From contig NZ_DATFIP010000047.1 in NCBI RefSeq assembly GCF_035270045.1, positions 1 through 64,000 of the forward strand: a stretch of DNA of 64,000 nucleotides. Direction: 5' to 3'. Made by a program: the position numbers and the translations under genes. This document shows, in pieces, positions 1 to 8,057 of the stretch (position 1 is its first letter; each line of letters begins with the position of its first letter). Under the pieces are notes generated by a model, which worked only from the letters and a program-made list of their open reading frames with translations, ran no database searches and was not told the origin of the DNA. This DNA is from Salibaculum sp035270045. Lineage in GTDB: Bacteria; Pseudomonadota; Alphaproteobacteria; Rhodobacterales; Rhodobacteraceae.

Positions 1-102
1 TTTGTCGCGGGACTTAAAAATCATAAGTACCAGATATTGAAAATTCTTAATTCGTCTAGATCTCTCTATTTAAGACGCCGTTCTACCCCAAAAGCCCGAT
101 AA
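1..102 (+). CDS. possible C-terminal tail of an upstream gene (partial)
   Basis: The frame beginning at base 1 is open for 33 codons and ends at a TAA at 100-102. The peptide is rich in Lys, Arg and Leu and carries no motif I can name. It is AT-richer than the genes further right, as is common in polysaccharide islands. It could be the end of a gene lying left of the window, but an open frame this short can also be chance. No function is proposed. Confidence 0.3.
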   Translation, partial: FVAGLKNHKYQILKILNSSRSLYLRRRSTPKAR

Positions 103-190
103 CGCCTCACCTCAAGTAGCGAAGCGGTAGGCTGGATAACGCCTCACCTCAAGTAGCGAAGCGGTAGGCTGGATAACGCCTCGCCTCAAG
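98..190. repeat. 37-bp tandem repeat, 2.5 copies
   Basis: A 37-base unit starting GATAACGCCTCACC is present at 98-134, again without change at 135-171, and a third partial copy with one substitution runs 172-190. Each full copy contains the palindrome-like stretch AGCGAAGCGGTAGGCT. It starts inside or directly after the stop of the possible upstream gene and lies just left of a decayed insertion sequence. I see no protein-coding role. Confidence 0.85.
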
Positions 191-289
191 AAACACAGCG
201 TCAGACGTGTTAATACCTCATCGACAAGGTGGTCTCTATATCGGACCACTCCTCATCTTTTGGACAGGCCCCGGCGTGACTTACGCTGC

Positions 290-645
290 TCACTGCACCT
301 GCTGATCGGGTTGGATGGTATCATTTCTCCGCCAACAGGACATCGCCGGTGGCTTGCCGCCCAAGGCCGAGTGAGGACGCCCATGGCTCTGGAAGATCAC
401 CAGCCTATTCACCCTATCTTGGCATGGAGCTTGTTGACCTGCTCCTCCTCAATCACCGGTGTTTTGCGGCTGCCGCCTCCGAACACGCCGGACGCACCCT
501 CGACAAGCGCAGGTTTCCAGTGATGGATCATGGTCGGACGCACTCCGCACCCGCTGGTCGGCTCCGGCGCCGTTTCCTCGCCCTACAGGGCTTGCAACGC
601 CATCTTCGCCTCGAACTCTGGCGCGTGTTTCTTGGGTTTCGGCAT
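290..645 (-). pseudogene. decayed IS3-family insertion sequence (orfA start fused to orfB end)
   Basis: Read on the - strand from an ATG at 645, the frame starts MPKPKKHAPEFEAKMALQAL, meets a TAG at 583-585, and continues in the same frame as GEETAPEP...PTMIHHWK...EGASGVF...LHAKIG up to a TGA at 409-411. This is the helix-turn-helix N-terminus of an IS3-family OrfA. Shortly after, in another frame (about 388 down to 290), comes HGRPHSALGGKPPA, then NDTIQPDQQVQ and a stop, which is the C-terminal end of an IS3 OrfB. The orfA leucine zipper and all of the OrfB DDE catalytic core are missing, so about 0.8-1 kb has been deleted and the element is dead. The flanks (191-289 and 646-897) show no intact gene; I could not define its terminal inverted repeats. 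Confidence 0.75.
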
Positions 646-897
646 CTGTGATTCCCGCCTCCTCGAAGATCAGCAGACTGCAAAGCTCAGCCTGTGTCAG
701 CGTCCGAATCTGGCGGTTGTTGGTTGAGGGGGAGCGCGGCTCCGTCTTTACCGTTCAACAGATCCGCAAATGAGACACCCTTTCTCTCTGAACGCCCGAC
801 CAACGGTATTGGGGGTTGCACCCAAGGCATTGATCTGATCCTGTTTTCATCCTAGCCGTGTTAAGCGTATCTTTGCTCGAAACCAGTACGGTGTTGT
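646..897. other. non-coding flank between IS remnant and glycosyltransferase
   Basis: Small open frames exist here on both strands but none has a ribosome binding site or a recognisable product. It probably contains the outer end of the decayed IS element and the promoter of the polysaccharide cassette that starts at 898. I could not pick a convincing -35/-10 pair. Confidence 0.4.
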
Positions 898-1653
898 ATG
901 AAGTTTTCCATTGTAACGGCTGTCTTCAACAGCGCTGAGACAATCGCCGATACGGTCACAAGCGTCCAATCGCAGAACTATTCCAATATTGAACACATCA
1001 TCCAGGATGGTGGGTCCAGCGATGGAACCCTGGATGTGATCCGAAGGCTGGACAGTCCGTTGACAAAGCTCGTCTCGCAACAGGATGCCGGAATCTACGA
1101 TGCCATCAACAAGGGGATTTCCAGGGCGACAGGCGATGTTATAGGCCTCATGCACTCCGATGATTTCTTCGCCCACGACCGGGTCCTGGAACGCATCGCT
1201 GGTTTCTTCGACGGACAGGCGGTCGATGGCGTCTATGGTGATCTCGATTACGTGTCTGCATCAGATACCCGCAAAGTGAGACGGCATTGGCGTTCAGGAC
1301 CATATCGCGCCTCACTCCTTTCGCGAGGATGGATGCCGCCGCATCCAACGCTCTATCTGCGGCGCGAAGTTTACGACCGGTGGGGTCTGTACGATACGAA
1401 ATTCGATATCGCGGCGGATTATGATGCCATTCTCCGCTACCTTCACCGCGGCAATATACGGCTTGCCTATATTCCCGAGGTGCTGGTCAAAATGCGGACC
1501 GGCGGCGAAAGCAATCGGTCTCTCGCCCGCATTCTGCACAAGAGCCGGGAGGATTACCGGGCCATCCGTCGCAACGATATCGGCGGACTTGCCACCCTGA
1601 CGATGAAAAACGCCAGCAAGCTGGTGCAGTTCGTTCAAAGAGAAAGATACTGA
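898..1653 (+). CDS. family 2 glycosyltransferase
   Basis: This 251-residue cytoplasmic protein is a GT-A fold, family 2 glycosyltransferase. It begins with the nucleotide-binding strand FSIVTAVFNSA, followed by QDGGSSDGT near residues 36-44, and has the metal/nucleotide-binding acidic motif HSDD at residues 86-89. The later D-x-D segment in IAADYDAILRY and a C-terminal basic tail also fit the family. It resembles WcaA/WcaE-type colanic acid transferases in length and layout, but the sugar donor and acceptor cannot be read from the sequence. It ends three bases before gmd, so it is the first visible gene of the GDP-mannose/GDP-fucose cassette and probably uses one of those sugars. The start ATG at 898 directly precedes the first beta strand, so the N-terminus is well placed despite a weak ribosome binding site. 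Confidence 0.85.
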   Translation: MKFSIVTAVFNSAETIADTVTSVQSQNYSNIEHIIQDGGSSDGTLDVIRRLDSPLTKLVSQQDAGIYDAINKGISRATGDVIGLMHSDDFFAHDRVLERIAGFFDGQAVDGVYGDLDYVSASDTRKVRRHWRSGPYRASLLSRGWMPPHPTLYLRREVYDRWGLYDTKFDIAADYDAILRYLHRGNIRLAYIPEVLVKMRTGGESNRSLARILHKSREDYRAIRRNDIGGLATLTMKNASKLVQFVQRERY

Positions 1654-1655
1654 TC

Positions 1656-2777
1656 ATGACCAAACGCGCGCTCATTACCGGCGTTACCGGGCAGGACGGT
1701 TCGTATCTGGCGGAGCTCTTGCTGGAAAAGGGCTACGAAGTGCACGGCATCAAACGCCGCGCCTCGCTGTTCAACACAGACCGCATCGACCACATCTACC
1801 AGGATCCACATGCCAACCACCAGCGCCTCAAGCTGCACTACGGCGATTTGACCGACAGCTCCAACCTGACCCGCATCCTCAGCGAAGTGCGCCCTGACGA
1901 GGTCTACAACCTCGGGGCACAGAGCCACGTGGCCGTCAGTTTCGAGGCCCCGGAACACACCGCCGATGTCGACGCAATCGGCACGCTGCGGTTGCTCGAG
2001 GCGATCCGCTTCCTCGGGTTGGAAACGACGACACGGTTCTACCAGGCCTCGACCTCGGAGCTTTTCGGCCTCATTCAGGAGATGCCACAGAGCGAGACGA
2101 CCCCCTTTCACCCCCGCTCGCCCTATGCGGCGGCCAAGCTCTACGCCTTCTGGACCTGCGTGAATTATCGCGAAGCCTATGGCATGTATGTCTGCAACGG
2201 AATCCTGTTCAATCACGAGAGCCCGCGACGAGGCAAGACGTTCGTGACGCGCAAGATCACGCGCGGCCTTGCCAACATCGCCCAGGGGCTGGAGAACTGC
2301 CTTTACATGGGCAATATCGACGCGCTGCGCGACTGGGGCCATGCAAAGGATTACGTGCGCATGCAATGGATGATGCTGCAACAGGACTTGGCGGAGGATT
2401 TCGTGATCGCCACGGGCAAGCAGTATTCGGTACGCGAGTTCATCATCTGGTCAGCGCGAGAGCTGGGCATCGAGCTGGAATTCTCCGGTGCGGGGCTCGA
2501 GGAAATCGCCACGGTCGCGTCGGTCGCGGGCGACAAGGCACCAGCGGTCAATCCCGGCGATGTGATTATGCGTATCGACCCGCGGTATTTCCGTCCCGCC
2601 GAGGTCGAAACGTTGCTTGGTGATCCATCAATGGCCAAGGAAAAGCTCGGCTGGGAACCCAAGATTACGGCACAGGAAATGTGTGCCGAAATGGTCGCTC
2701 ACGATTTGCACACCGCTCGGCGGCATGCCTTGCTCAAGGAACATGGCATGGAATTGCCCGTATCATTGGAAGTATGA
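1656..2777 (+). CDS. gmd: GDP-mannose 4,6-dehydratase
   Basis: Gmd converts GDP-D-mannose to GDP-4-dehydro-6-deoxy-D-mannose using a bound NADP cofactor, the first committed step to GDP-L-fucose. The 373-residue protein has the Rossmann motif GVTGQDGSY at residues 9-17 and NLGAQSHV near 85-92. It carries the extended short-chain dehydrogenase catalytic set: T133 and E135 in STSELFG, and Y157-x3-K161 in SPYAAAK. The Arg-rich ESPRRG loop of the substrate pocket is also present. Length and motif spacing match the E. coli enzyme. It starts three bases after the glycosyltransferase and stops four bases before fcl, which supplies the second enzyme of the pathway. A single operon is the simplest reading. 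Confidence 0.96.
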   Translation: MTKRALITGVTGQDGSYLAELLLEKGYEVHGIKRRASLFNTDRIDHIYQDPHANHQRLKLHYGDLTDSSNLTRILSEVRPDEVYNLGAQSHVAVSFEAPEHTADVDAIGTLRLLEAIRFLGLETTTRFYQASTSELFGLIQEMPQSETTPFHPRSPYAAAKLYAFWTCVNYREAYGMYVCNGILFNHESPRRGKTFVTRKITRGLANIAQGLENCLYMGNIDALRDWGHAKDYVRMQWMMLQQDLAEDFVIATGKQYSVREFIIWSARELGIELEFSGAGLEEIATVASVAGDKAPAVNPGDVIMRIDPRYFRPAEVETLLGDPSMAKEKLGWEPKITAQEMCAEMVAHDLHTARRHALLKEHGMELPVSLEV

Positions 2778-2781
2778 GCAC

Positions 2782-3753
2782 ATGACGAGGATATATGTGG
2801 CAGGCCATCGCGGCATGGTCGGTGGCGCCATCCTGCGCCAGCTGGAGGCGCGCTCTGCGGCCGGCGAGGACATCACCCCAGTTACCGCCACCCATTCCGA
2901 GCTGGACCTGACCCACCAGTCCGAAGTGCGCGATTTCATGGCCGACGAGCAACCAGACGTGGTCATCCTGGCGGCGGCCAAGGTGGGCGGCATTCATGCG
3001 AACAACACCTATCCGGCGGATTTCATCTACGAAAACCTGATGATCGAATGCAACGTGATCCACCAGGCCTACGCCGCGGGTGTGCAGCGTCTGCTGCAAC
3101 TCGGATCGAGCTGCATCTATCCCAAGGCGGCGGCGCAGCCGATGGCCGAGGATGCGCTTCTGACAGGACCTTTGGAGCCGACGAACGAGCCCTACGCCAT
3201 CGCCAAGATTGCGGGCATCAAACTGTGCGAAAGCTACAACCGGCAGCACGGGACCGATTACCGGTCGGTCATGCCCACCAATCTTTATGGGCCCGGCGAC
3301 AATTTCCACCCGGAGAATTCCCATGTGCTCCCCGCGCTCATCCGCCGCTTTCACGAGGCGCGCCAACACGGGCGCGCGCAGGTCGTGCTATGGGGTAGCG
3401 GCACGCCAAGGCGTGAGTTCCTGCATGTCGATGACATGGCCAATGCGTCGCTGTTCATCATGGACCTCGACAAGGCCACGTATGACGCCAACACCAACCC
3501 CATGCTCAGTCATATCAACGTGGGCACCGGAGAGGATATCACCATTCTGGAGTTGGCAAGGATGGTGGCGCGGGTCACCGGTTACGACGGGCACATCACC
3601 ACCGACCCGTCAAAGCCCGACGGGACGCTGCGCAAGCTCATGGATGTCGACCGCCTTGCTGACATGGGCTGGCGGGCCTCCATCGATCTGGAAGAGGGGA
3701 TCGCGCAAACCTACCGCTGGTTTCTGGACCATCGGCACGGTTTGCGCGGCTGA
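2782..3753 (+). CDS. fcl: GDP-L-fucose synthase (epimerase/reductase)
   Basis: Fcl (WcaG) epimerises C3 and C5 of the Gmd product and reduces C4 with NADPH to give GDP-L-fucose. The protein of 323 residues starts MTRIYVAGHRGMVG, holding the NADPH-binding GxxGxxG at residues 8-14. The catalytic residues fall where expected: S109 and C111 in GSSCIYPK, and Y138-x3-K142 in NEPYAIAK. The frame is open further upstream to 2617, but that extension lies inside gmd, reads as a shadow of it and would precede the Rossmann strand, so I place the start at the ATG at 2782, four bases after the gmd stop. Together with gmd, manC and manB it completes a route from mannose-6-phosphate to GDP-L-fucose. Confidence 0.95.
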   Translation: MTRIYVAGHRGMVGGAILRQLEARSAAGEDITPVTATHSELDLTHQSEVRDFMADEQPDVVILAAAKVGGIHANNTYPADFIYENLMIECNVIHQAYAAGVQRLLQLGSSCIYPKAAAQPMAEDALLTGPLEPTNEPYAIAKIAGIKLCESYNRQHGTDYRSVMPTNLYGPGDNFHPENSHVLPALIRRFHEARQHGRAQVVLWGSGTPRREFLHVDDMANASLFIMDLDKATYDANTNPMLSHINVGTGEDITILELARMVARVTGYDGHITTDPSKPDGTLRKLMDVDRLADMGWRASIDLEEGIAQTYRWFLDHRHGLRG

Positions 3754-3779
3754 ACAAAATTCAAGGATAAGGTGAATCA

Positions 3780-5228
3780 TTGACACAGGATATTCACCCG
3801 CTCTTGCTTTGCGGTGGTTCAGGCACGCGGCTGTGGCCGCTGTCGCGCAAGAGTTATCCCAAACAGTTCACCAAGTTGACCGGCGCGGCAAGCCTGTTCC
3901 AGGCCTCTGCCAAGCGTCTTTCCGACGCGGGCTTTGCCGCGCCCGTGGTAATCACGGGCGCGGACTACCGCTTTGTGGTAACTGAGCAGCTTGCTGGCGT
4001 CGAGATCGTCGCAGCCGCGACGCTTATCGAGCCGGCGGGCCGCAATACCGCGCCCGCGATCCTCGCCGCGGCGATGGAGTTACATGCCCGTGCACCGGGT
4101 GCGCTGATGCTGGTCGCACCGTCCGATCACGTGATCCCGGACGCATCAAGGTTCCGTGACGCGGTTCGTGCCGCCGTTCCGGCGGCTGAGGCGGGGCAGC
4201 TCGTCACATTTGGCATTCGGCCCGATCGAGCTGAGACGGCCTATGGTTGGCTGGCCTTAAGCGAACGGTCCGACGACACCTTCACACCGGTGCCGCAAGC
4301 GCTCAAAGGCTTTGTCGAAAAGCCCGATAAGGCCGCGGCGCAAGAGATGCTCAACGGCGGGATGCACCTGTGGAACGCGGGTATTTTCCTGTTCTCAACC
4401 GACACCATTCTGTCCGCTTTCGAAAGCTATCAGCCCGAAATTCACGCCAATGTCGCAAGGGCTTTCGAGGGATCGCAGCGTGATCTGCACTTCCTGCGCC
4501 TTGATCCAGAGGCGTGGGAGGCCTGCGACGACATCTCGGTCGATTACGCGGTGATGGAACAGGCCGCCAACCTGACCGTGGTGCCCTATGGCGGCGCCTG
4601 GTCCGATCTTGGAGGCTGGGACGCGGTCTGGCGCGAGGCCGACCCTGATGAACAGGGCGTCGTGACGGCGGGTCCCGCAACCGCCATCGACTGCACCCGC
4701 AGCCTCCTGCGCGCCGAGGACGGGCAACAGGCTCTGGTGGGCATCGGGCTTGAGGATATGATTGCCGTGGCGATGCCCGATGCCGTTCTGGTGGCCCACA
4801 AGGATCGGGCACAGGATGTAAAGCAGGCTGTCGCGGCCTTGAAAGCGCAGGGCGCGTCTCAGGCTGAGACGCTTCCACGCGACTTTCGCCCCTGGGGGTG
4901 GTTTGAAAGCCTCGTCGTTGGAGGGCGCTTCCAGGTCAAGCGCATCCATGTCCATCCCGGCGCGGCGCTGTCCCTGCAAAGCCATCACCATCGAGCCGAG
5001 CATTGGACCGTCGTCGAGGGGACCGCGAGGGTCACGATTGACGACGAGGTCAAATTGGTCGCTGAAAACCAGTCTGTCTATATTCCGCTCGGCGCGATGC
5101 ACCGCATGGAAAATCCCGGCAAGGTACCGATGGTCCTCATAGAAGTGCAGACCGGATCGTATCTGGGGGAGGATGACATCATTCGCTATGACGATGTTTA
5201 TGCACGGGGTCAGGGGCCAAAGGGATGA
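3780..5228 (+). CDS. manC: mannose-1-phosphate guanylyltransferase / mannose-6-phosphate isomerase
   Basis: This 482-residue bifunctional enzyme makes GDP-mannose from mannose-1-phosphate and GTP, and its C-terminal cupin domain can interconvert fructose-6-phosphate and mannose-6-phosphate. The N-terminal pyrophosphorylase signature GGSGTRLWPLSR is at residues 12-23, APSDHVI near 117 and FVEKP near 179. The C-terminal type II isomerase domain has the metal-binding HVHPG...QSHHHRAEHW segment near residues 390-417 and ENQSVYIP. The start is a TTG at 3780: an in-frame TAA at 3768-3770 lies upstream, no ATG or GTG lies between, and the next residues lead straight into the first beta strand. An AAGG element precedes it. 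It overlaps manB by four bases. It could also be called cpsB, algA or xanB. Confidence 0.94.
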   Translation: MTQDIHPLLLCGGSGTRLWPLSRKSYPKQFTKLTGAASLFQASAKRLSDAGFAAPVVITGADYRFVVTEQLAGVEIVAAATLIEPAGRNTAPAILAAAMELHARAPGALMLVAPSDHVIPDASRFRDAVRAAVPAAEAGQLVTFGIRPDRAETAYGWLALSERSDDTFTPVPQALKGFVEKPDKAAAQEMLNGGMHLWNAGIFLFSTDTILSAFESYQPEIHANVARAFEGSQRDLHFLRLDPEAWEACDDISVDYAVMEQAANLTVVPYGGAWSDLGGWDAVWREADPDEQGVVTAGPATAIDCTRSLLRAEDGQQALVGIGLEDMIAVAMPDAVLVAHKDRAQDVKQAVAALKAQGASQAETLPRDFRPWGWFESLVVGGRFQVKRIHVHPGAALSLQSHHHRAEHWTVVEGTARVTIDDEVKLVAENQSVYIPLGAMHRMENPGKVPMVLIEVQTGSYLGEDDIIRYDDVYARGQGPKG

Positions 5229-6589
5229 GCCTATCCTGTTTCAAAGCCTATGATATCCGCGGGCGGCTTGGCACCGAACTGAATACGGATATCGCTTATC
5301 GTATCGGACGTGGCTTTGCCCGCACCTTGGGCGCCGGGCGTTTTGTATTAGGACGCGATTGTCGTGAGACCTCGGAAGACCTAGCCCGGGCTGTGTCGCA
5401 AGCCCTGAGGGACGAAGGGAGCGAGGTTTTGGATTTGGGACTGTCCGGCACCGAGGAGATGTATTTCGCCACCACGCATTTCGGGGCGAATGGCGGCATT
5501 TGCGTGACCGCCTCGCATAACCCCATGGACTGGAATGGCATGAAAATGGTCCGCGCAGGATCGGCGCCTCTTGACGCACAGACAGGGCTGTACTGCATTC
5601 GCACACTGGCTGAAGAGGACAATTTTGGCGCTGTGAAAGCCGGTGGACGTTTGCGGGATGTCGCGGAGGAGGCGCGGGCGGCCTACGTCGAGCGGGTCCT
5701 GTCATTTGTCGAGCTTGGATCGCTCAGGCCCCTTCATATCCTCGTCAATGCCGGGAACGGCGCAGCGGGACCCACATTTGACGCGATTGATGCGGAACTG
5801 ACTGCACGTGGGGCACCTTTGCGTTTCACGCGTATGCACCACCGCCCCGATGGCCGTTTCCCCAATGGGATTCCCAATCCGCTCTTGAAGGAGAACCAGC
5901 CTGAAACATCCAAAGCTGTCCGCGCAGCAGGCGCCGATCTCGGGGTAGCTTGGGATGGCGACTTTGATCGCTGCTTCTTCTTCGATCATACCGGCGCCTT
6001 CATTGATGGGGAGTACGCTGTCGGGCTTCTGGCCGACGCCTTTCTCGCAAAGGATCCAGGCGCCACGATCATCCATGACCCGCGCATTATCTGGAATACG
6101 CAGGATATCGTGGCAAACGCGGGTGGCCGCTCTGTGCAGGCCCCCACCGGGCATGCGTTCATAAAGCAGGCCATGCGGGACGAAGATGCCGTTTACGGTG
6201 GCGAGATGTCGGCGCATCACTATTTCCGGGATTTCGTCTATTGCGATAGCGGCATGGTTCCCTTGCTCTTGATAGCTGAGCTGGTTAGCCGAAATGGCAC
6301 ACTGCGCGATCTGGTGGCCGCGCGACGGGCCGCTTTCCCGTCGTCCGGCGAGATCAATTTTACGCTGACGCACCCAGGAAAAGCGATTGCGCGGGTGCAT
6401 GCCGAATTTGCGCCCAAGGCAAGGGCCATCGACGATACCGACGGGCTTGGGTTTGACCTTGGCGTCTGGAGGTTCAATCTGCGCAGTTCCAATACTGAGC
6501 CTGTCGTTCGACTGAATGTTGAAGCGCGCGGTGATGTAGCGAAAGTCGCGGAGGGTGTCGCACTGGTGCGATCGTTGCTGTCGGGTTAA
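5225..6589 (+). CDS. manB: phosphomannomutase (phosphohexomutase family)
   Basis: ManB converts mannose-6-phosphate to mannose-1-phosphate, the substrate of the upstream enzyme. The 454-residue protein has the phosphoserine loop VTASHNP with S98 as the phosphate carrier. The magnesium-binding DGDFDR is at residues 244-249, the sugar-binding GGEMSAHHYF lies in domain 3 (GEMSGHH in the family), and RSSNTEPVVRLN in the C-terminal domain binds phosphate. Members of this family often also accept glucose phosphates (AlgC, ExoC), so dual use is possible. The ATGA overlap with manC indicates translational coupling. It is the last gene of the cassette; the next 480 bases hold no clear gene. Confidence 0.93.
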   Translation: MSLSCFKAYDIRGRLGTELNTDIAYRIGRGFARTLGAGRFVLGRDCRETSEDLARAVSQALRDEGSEVLDLGLSGTEEMYFATTHFGANGGICVTASHNPMDWNGMKMVRAGSAPLDAQTGLYCIRTLAEEDNFGAVKAGGRLRDVAEEARAAYVERVLSFVELGSLRPLHILVNAGNGAAGPTFDAIDAELTARGAPLRFTRMHHRPDGRFPNGIPNPLLKENQPETSKAVRAAGADLGVAWDGDFDRCFFFDHTGAFIDGEYAVGLLADAFLAKDPGATIIHDPRIIWNTQDIVANAGGRSVQAPTGHAFIKQAMRDEDAVYGGEMSAHHYFRDFVYCDSGMVPLLLIAELVSRNGTLRDLVAARRAAFPSSGEINFTLTHPGKAIARVHAEFAPKARAIDDTDGLGFDLGVWRFNLRSSNTEPVVRLNVEARGDVAKVAEGVALVRSLLSG

Positions 6590-7068
6590 CGCGATCCGTC
6601 ACTTTGTTCTCACCGAACGAGTCGATTATCGCCTTGGGCTTTATGCCGCTTTGTATCCGTTCAGGCCTTAGTCGAAGACGATGGCTGATCACACTCTAAA
6701 ACGGTCCATCACGACCAAGCCCCGTGACAATCCAGCCACCGCCGGCACATCGTTCACGATCTGCCGAGTCATGCAAACCGGTCAACCCGCAGGGACCCGT
6801 TCCTTTAGGTGCACATGGCTGAACAGTGCCCCGCTGGCCGCGTCGGTTCCGCGCTCCGTCACCTCCATTCATGACCGGAGAAGGGGGAATCATGTTCTAA
6901 GATCCCTGTCGAAGCGGCGTCTTTGAGCAGCTTTCTCAAGGATGCCGGATCTGTCGCTGCAAAAGTCAGAGCACTTTAGCCGCGTGATTTGTGCGGCCCA
7001 GCTGCGGCCCAGACGTCGTCAGAGGGAAAACGACACGTCTGGTGATGCGCCTAAGTACTTGAAAATAG
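6590..7068. other. 479-bp gap with no recognisable gene next to tRNA-Lys
   Basis: Short open frames exist on both strands (for example 6681-6926 +, 6474-6692 -) but none has a family signature or a good ribosome binding site. An 8-bp inverted repeat CCAGACGT/ACGTCTGG sits at 7009-7016 and 7035-7042, and CGGCCCAG is repeated directly at about 6994-7012. The gap separates the polysaccharide cassette from the 3' end of tRNA-Lys and would be where an integration remnant is expected, but no integrase or copy of the tRNA end is visible here. Confidence 0.5.
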
Positions 7069-7144
7069 TGGTGAGCCGTGCAGGATTCGAACCTGCGACC
7101 CACTGATTAAAAGTCAGTTGCTCTACCAACTGAGCTAACGGCCC
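7069..7144 (-). tRNA. tRNA-Lys (anticodon TTT)
   Basis: On the - strand the sequence folds as a complete cloverleaf. The acceptor stem pairs GGGCCGT with ACGGCTC, the D arm holds AGCTCAGTTGGTAGAGC, and the anticodon stem CTGA/TCAG encloses the loop CTTTTAA with anticodon TTT. The T arm contains GGTTCGAATCC, followed by discriminator A and an encoded CCA at 7069-7071. It reads AAA/AAG lysine codons. Its own promoter lies just upstream, on the dapF side. Confidence 0.97.
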
Positions 7145-7155
7145 ACTAGGCGGCG

Positions 7156-7184
7156 TCTTTAGAAAGAGCATGGGCGGGGGTCAA
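7156..7184 (-). promoter_or_regulatory. sigma-70-type promoter of tRNA-Lys
   Basis: On the - strand TTGACC (7184-7179) and TAAAGA (7161-7156) are separated by exactly 17 bases. Transcription would start about 7149, five bases before the mature tRNA 5' end at 7144. Position and spacing fit a housekeeping promoter for a stable RNA. Confidence 0.6.
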
Positions 7185-7241
7185 CCCCGGAATCGATTCA
7201 ATCTCTGGATTCGGGTCACGGCCTCTACTATACGCCCGCGC

Positions 7242-8057
7242 ATGGGTGCGACGGATCGAAAATCATTGGCCTTCATGAAAATGCATGGGCTGGGCAACGA
7301 CTTTGTCGTCATCGACGCACGTGCGGGCGATCCGTGGCCATCAGAGGCAACGGTCAAGGCCATGGCCGACAGGCACAGGGGCGTCGGGTTCGACCAACTC
7401 GCCGTGATCTCGGCGGCGGACGGTGTGGACGCCCACCTGACCTTCTACAATGCCGACGGCTCGCGCTCGGCGGCCTGCGGCAACGCCAGCCGCTGCATAG
7501 CACGTCACCTCATGGAAGAGAGCGGGAAGGTCGCACTGACACTGGCCACCGACCGAGGGCACCTGGCCGCGCGGGACGCCGGTCATGGCAATACATCCGT
7601 TAACATGGGCCCGGCCCTGACCAACTGGGAGCAGGTGCCGCTAGCGCGAGAGATGGACACGCTGGAATTGCCCGTCGCAGGGGCCCCGACCGCCACCGGC
7701 ATGGGCAACCCGCACTGTACCTTTTTCGTGACGGATGCCGAGGCCGTGGACCTTGCTGCCCGCGGCCCCGAGATCGAGCATCACCCGTTGTTTCCAGAGC
7801 GAACCAATGTGCAGTTCGCCCATGTGATGGGGCCGGATCATTTGCGAATGCGGGTCTGGGAACGCGGCACCGGGATCACCCTGGCCTCGGGGTCGTCCTC
7901 TTGTGCAACCGCGGTCGCCGCGCATCGGCGCGGCCTGGTGGGCCGGGACGTGTCCATCGAGTTGGACGGTGGCACGATCCGCATTCACATCGGCACGGAC
8001 GGCGTCTGGATGACCGGGCCCACGGCGCATGTGTTCGACGGGGTCTGGCATGGCTGA
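7242..8057 (+). CDS. dapF: diaminopimelate epimerase
   Basis: DapF interconverts LL- and meso-diaminopimelate for peptidoglycan and lysine synthesis. The 271-residue protein contains the start signature FMKMHGLGNDFVVID and YNADGSRSAACGN with catalytic C79. The second catalytic cysteine is C221 in ASGSSSCATA, where most family members read SGTGACA. The frame is open back to 7170, but the ATG at 7242 gives the usual length and leaves a few residues before the first strand. Its stop overlaps the start of mtaB (ATGGCTGA), so dapF, mtaB and the following glutathione transferase appear to be one transcript. Confidence 0.95.
   Translation: MGATDRKSLAFMKMHGLGNDFVVIDARAGDPWPSEATVKAMADRHRGVGFDQLAVISAADGVDAHLTFYNADGSRSAACGNASRCIARHLMEESGKVALTLATDRGHLAARDAGHGNTSVNMGPALTNWEQVPLAREMDTLELPVAGAPTATGMGNPHCTFFVTDAEAVDLAARGPEIEHHPLFPERTNVQFAHVMGPDHLRMRVWERGTGITLASGSSSCATAVAAHRRGLVGRDVSIELDGGTIRIHIGTDGVWMTGPTAHVFDGVWHG

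Noticed and set aside
98..190. CRISPR array
   Set aside because: The 37-bp units are directly contiguous with no spacers and there are only 2.5 copies; no cas genes are in the window.
2617..2781. Longer N-terminus for fcl
   Set aside because: The extension lies inside gmd, reads as a frame-shifted copy of its C-terminus, and would precede the Rossmann start MTRIYVAGHRG by 55 residues.
6474..6926. Possible transposase or integrase fragments in the gap before tRNA-Lys
   Set aside because: The translations do not contain integrase R-H-R-Y or transposase DDE motifs that I can identify; left as unassigned DNA.
7009..7042. Terminator at the inverted repeat before tRNA-Lys
   Set aside because: The 8-bp stem has an 18-base loop and no U tract on either strand, so it does not qualify as an intrinsic terminator.
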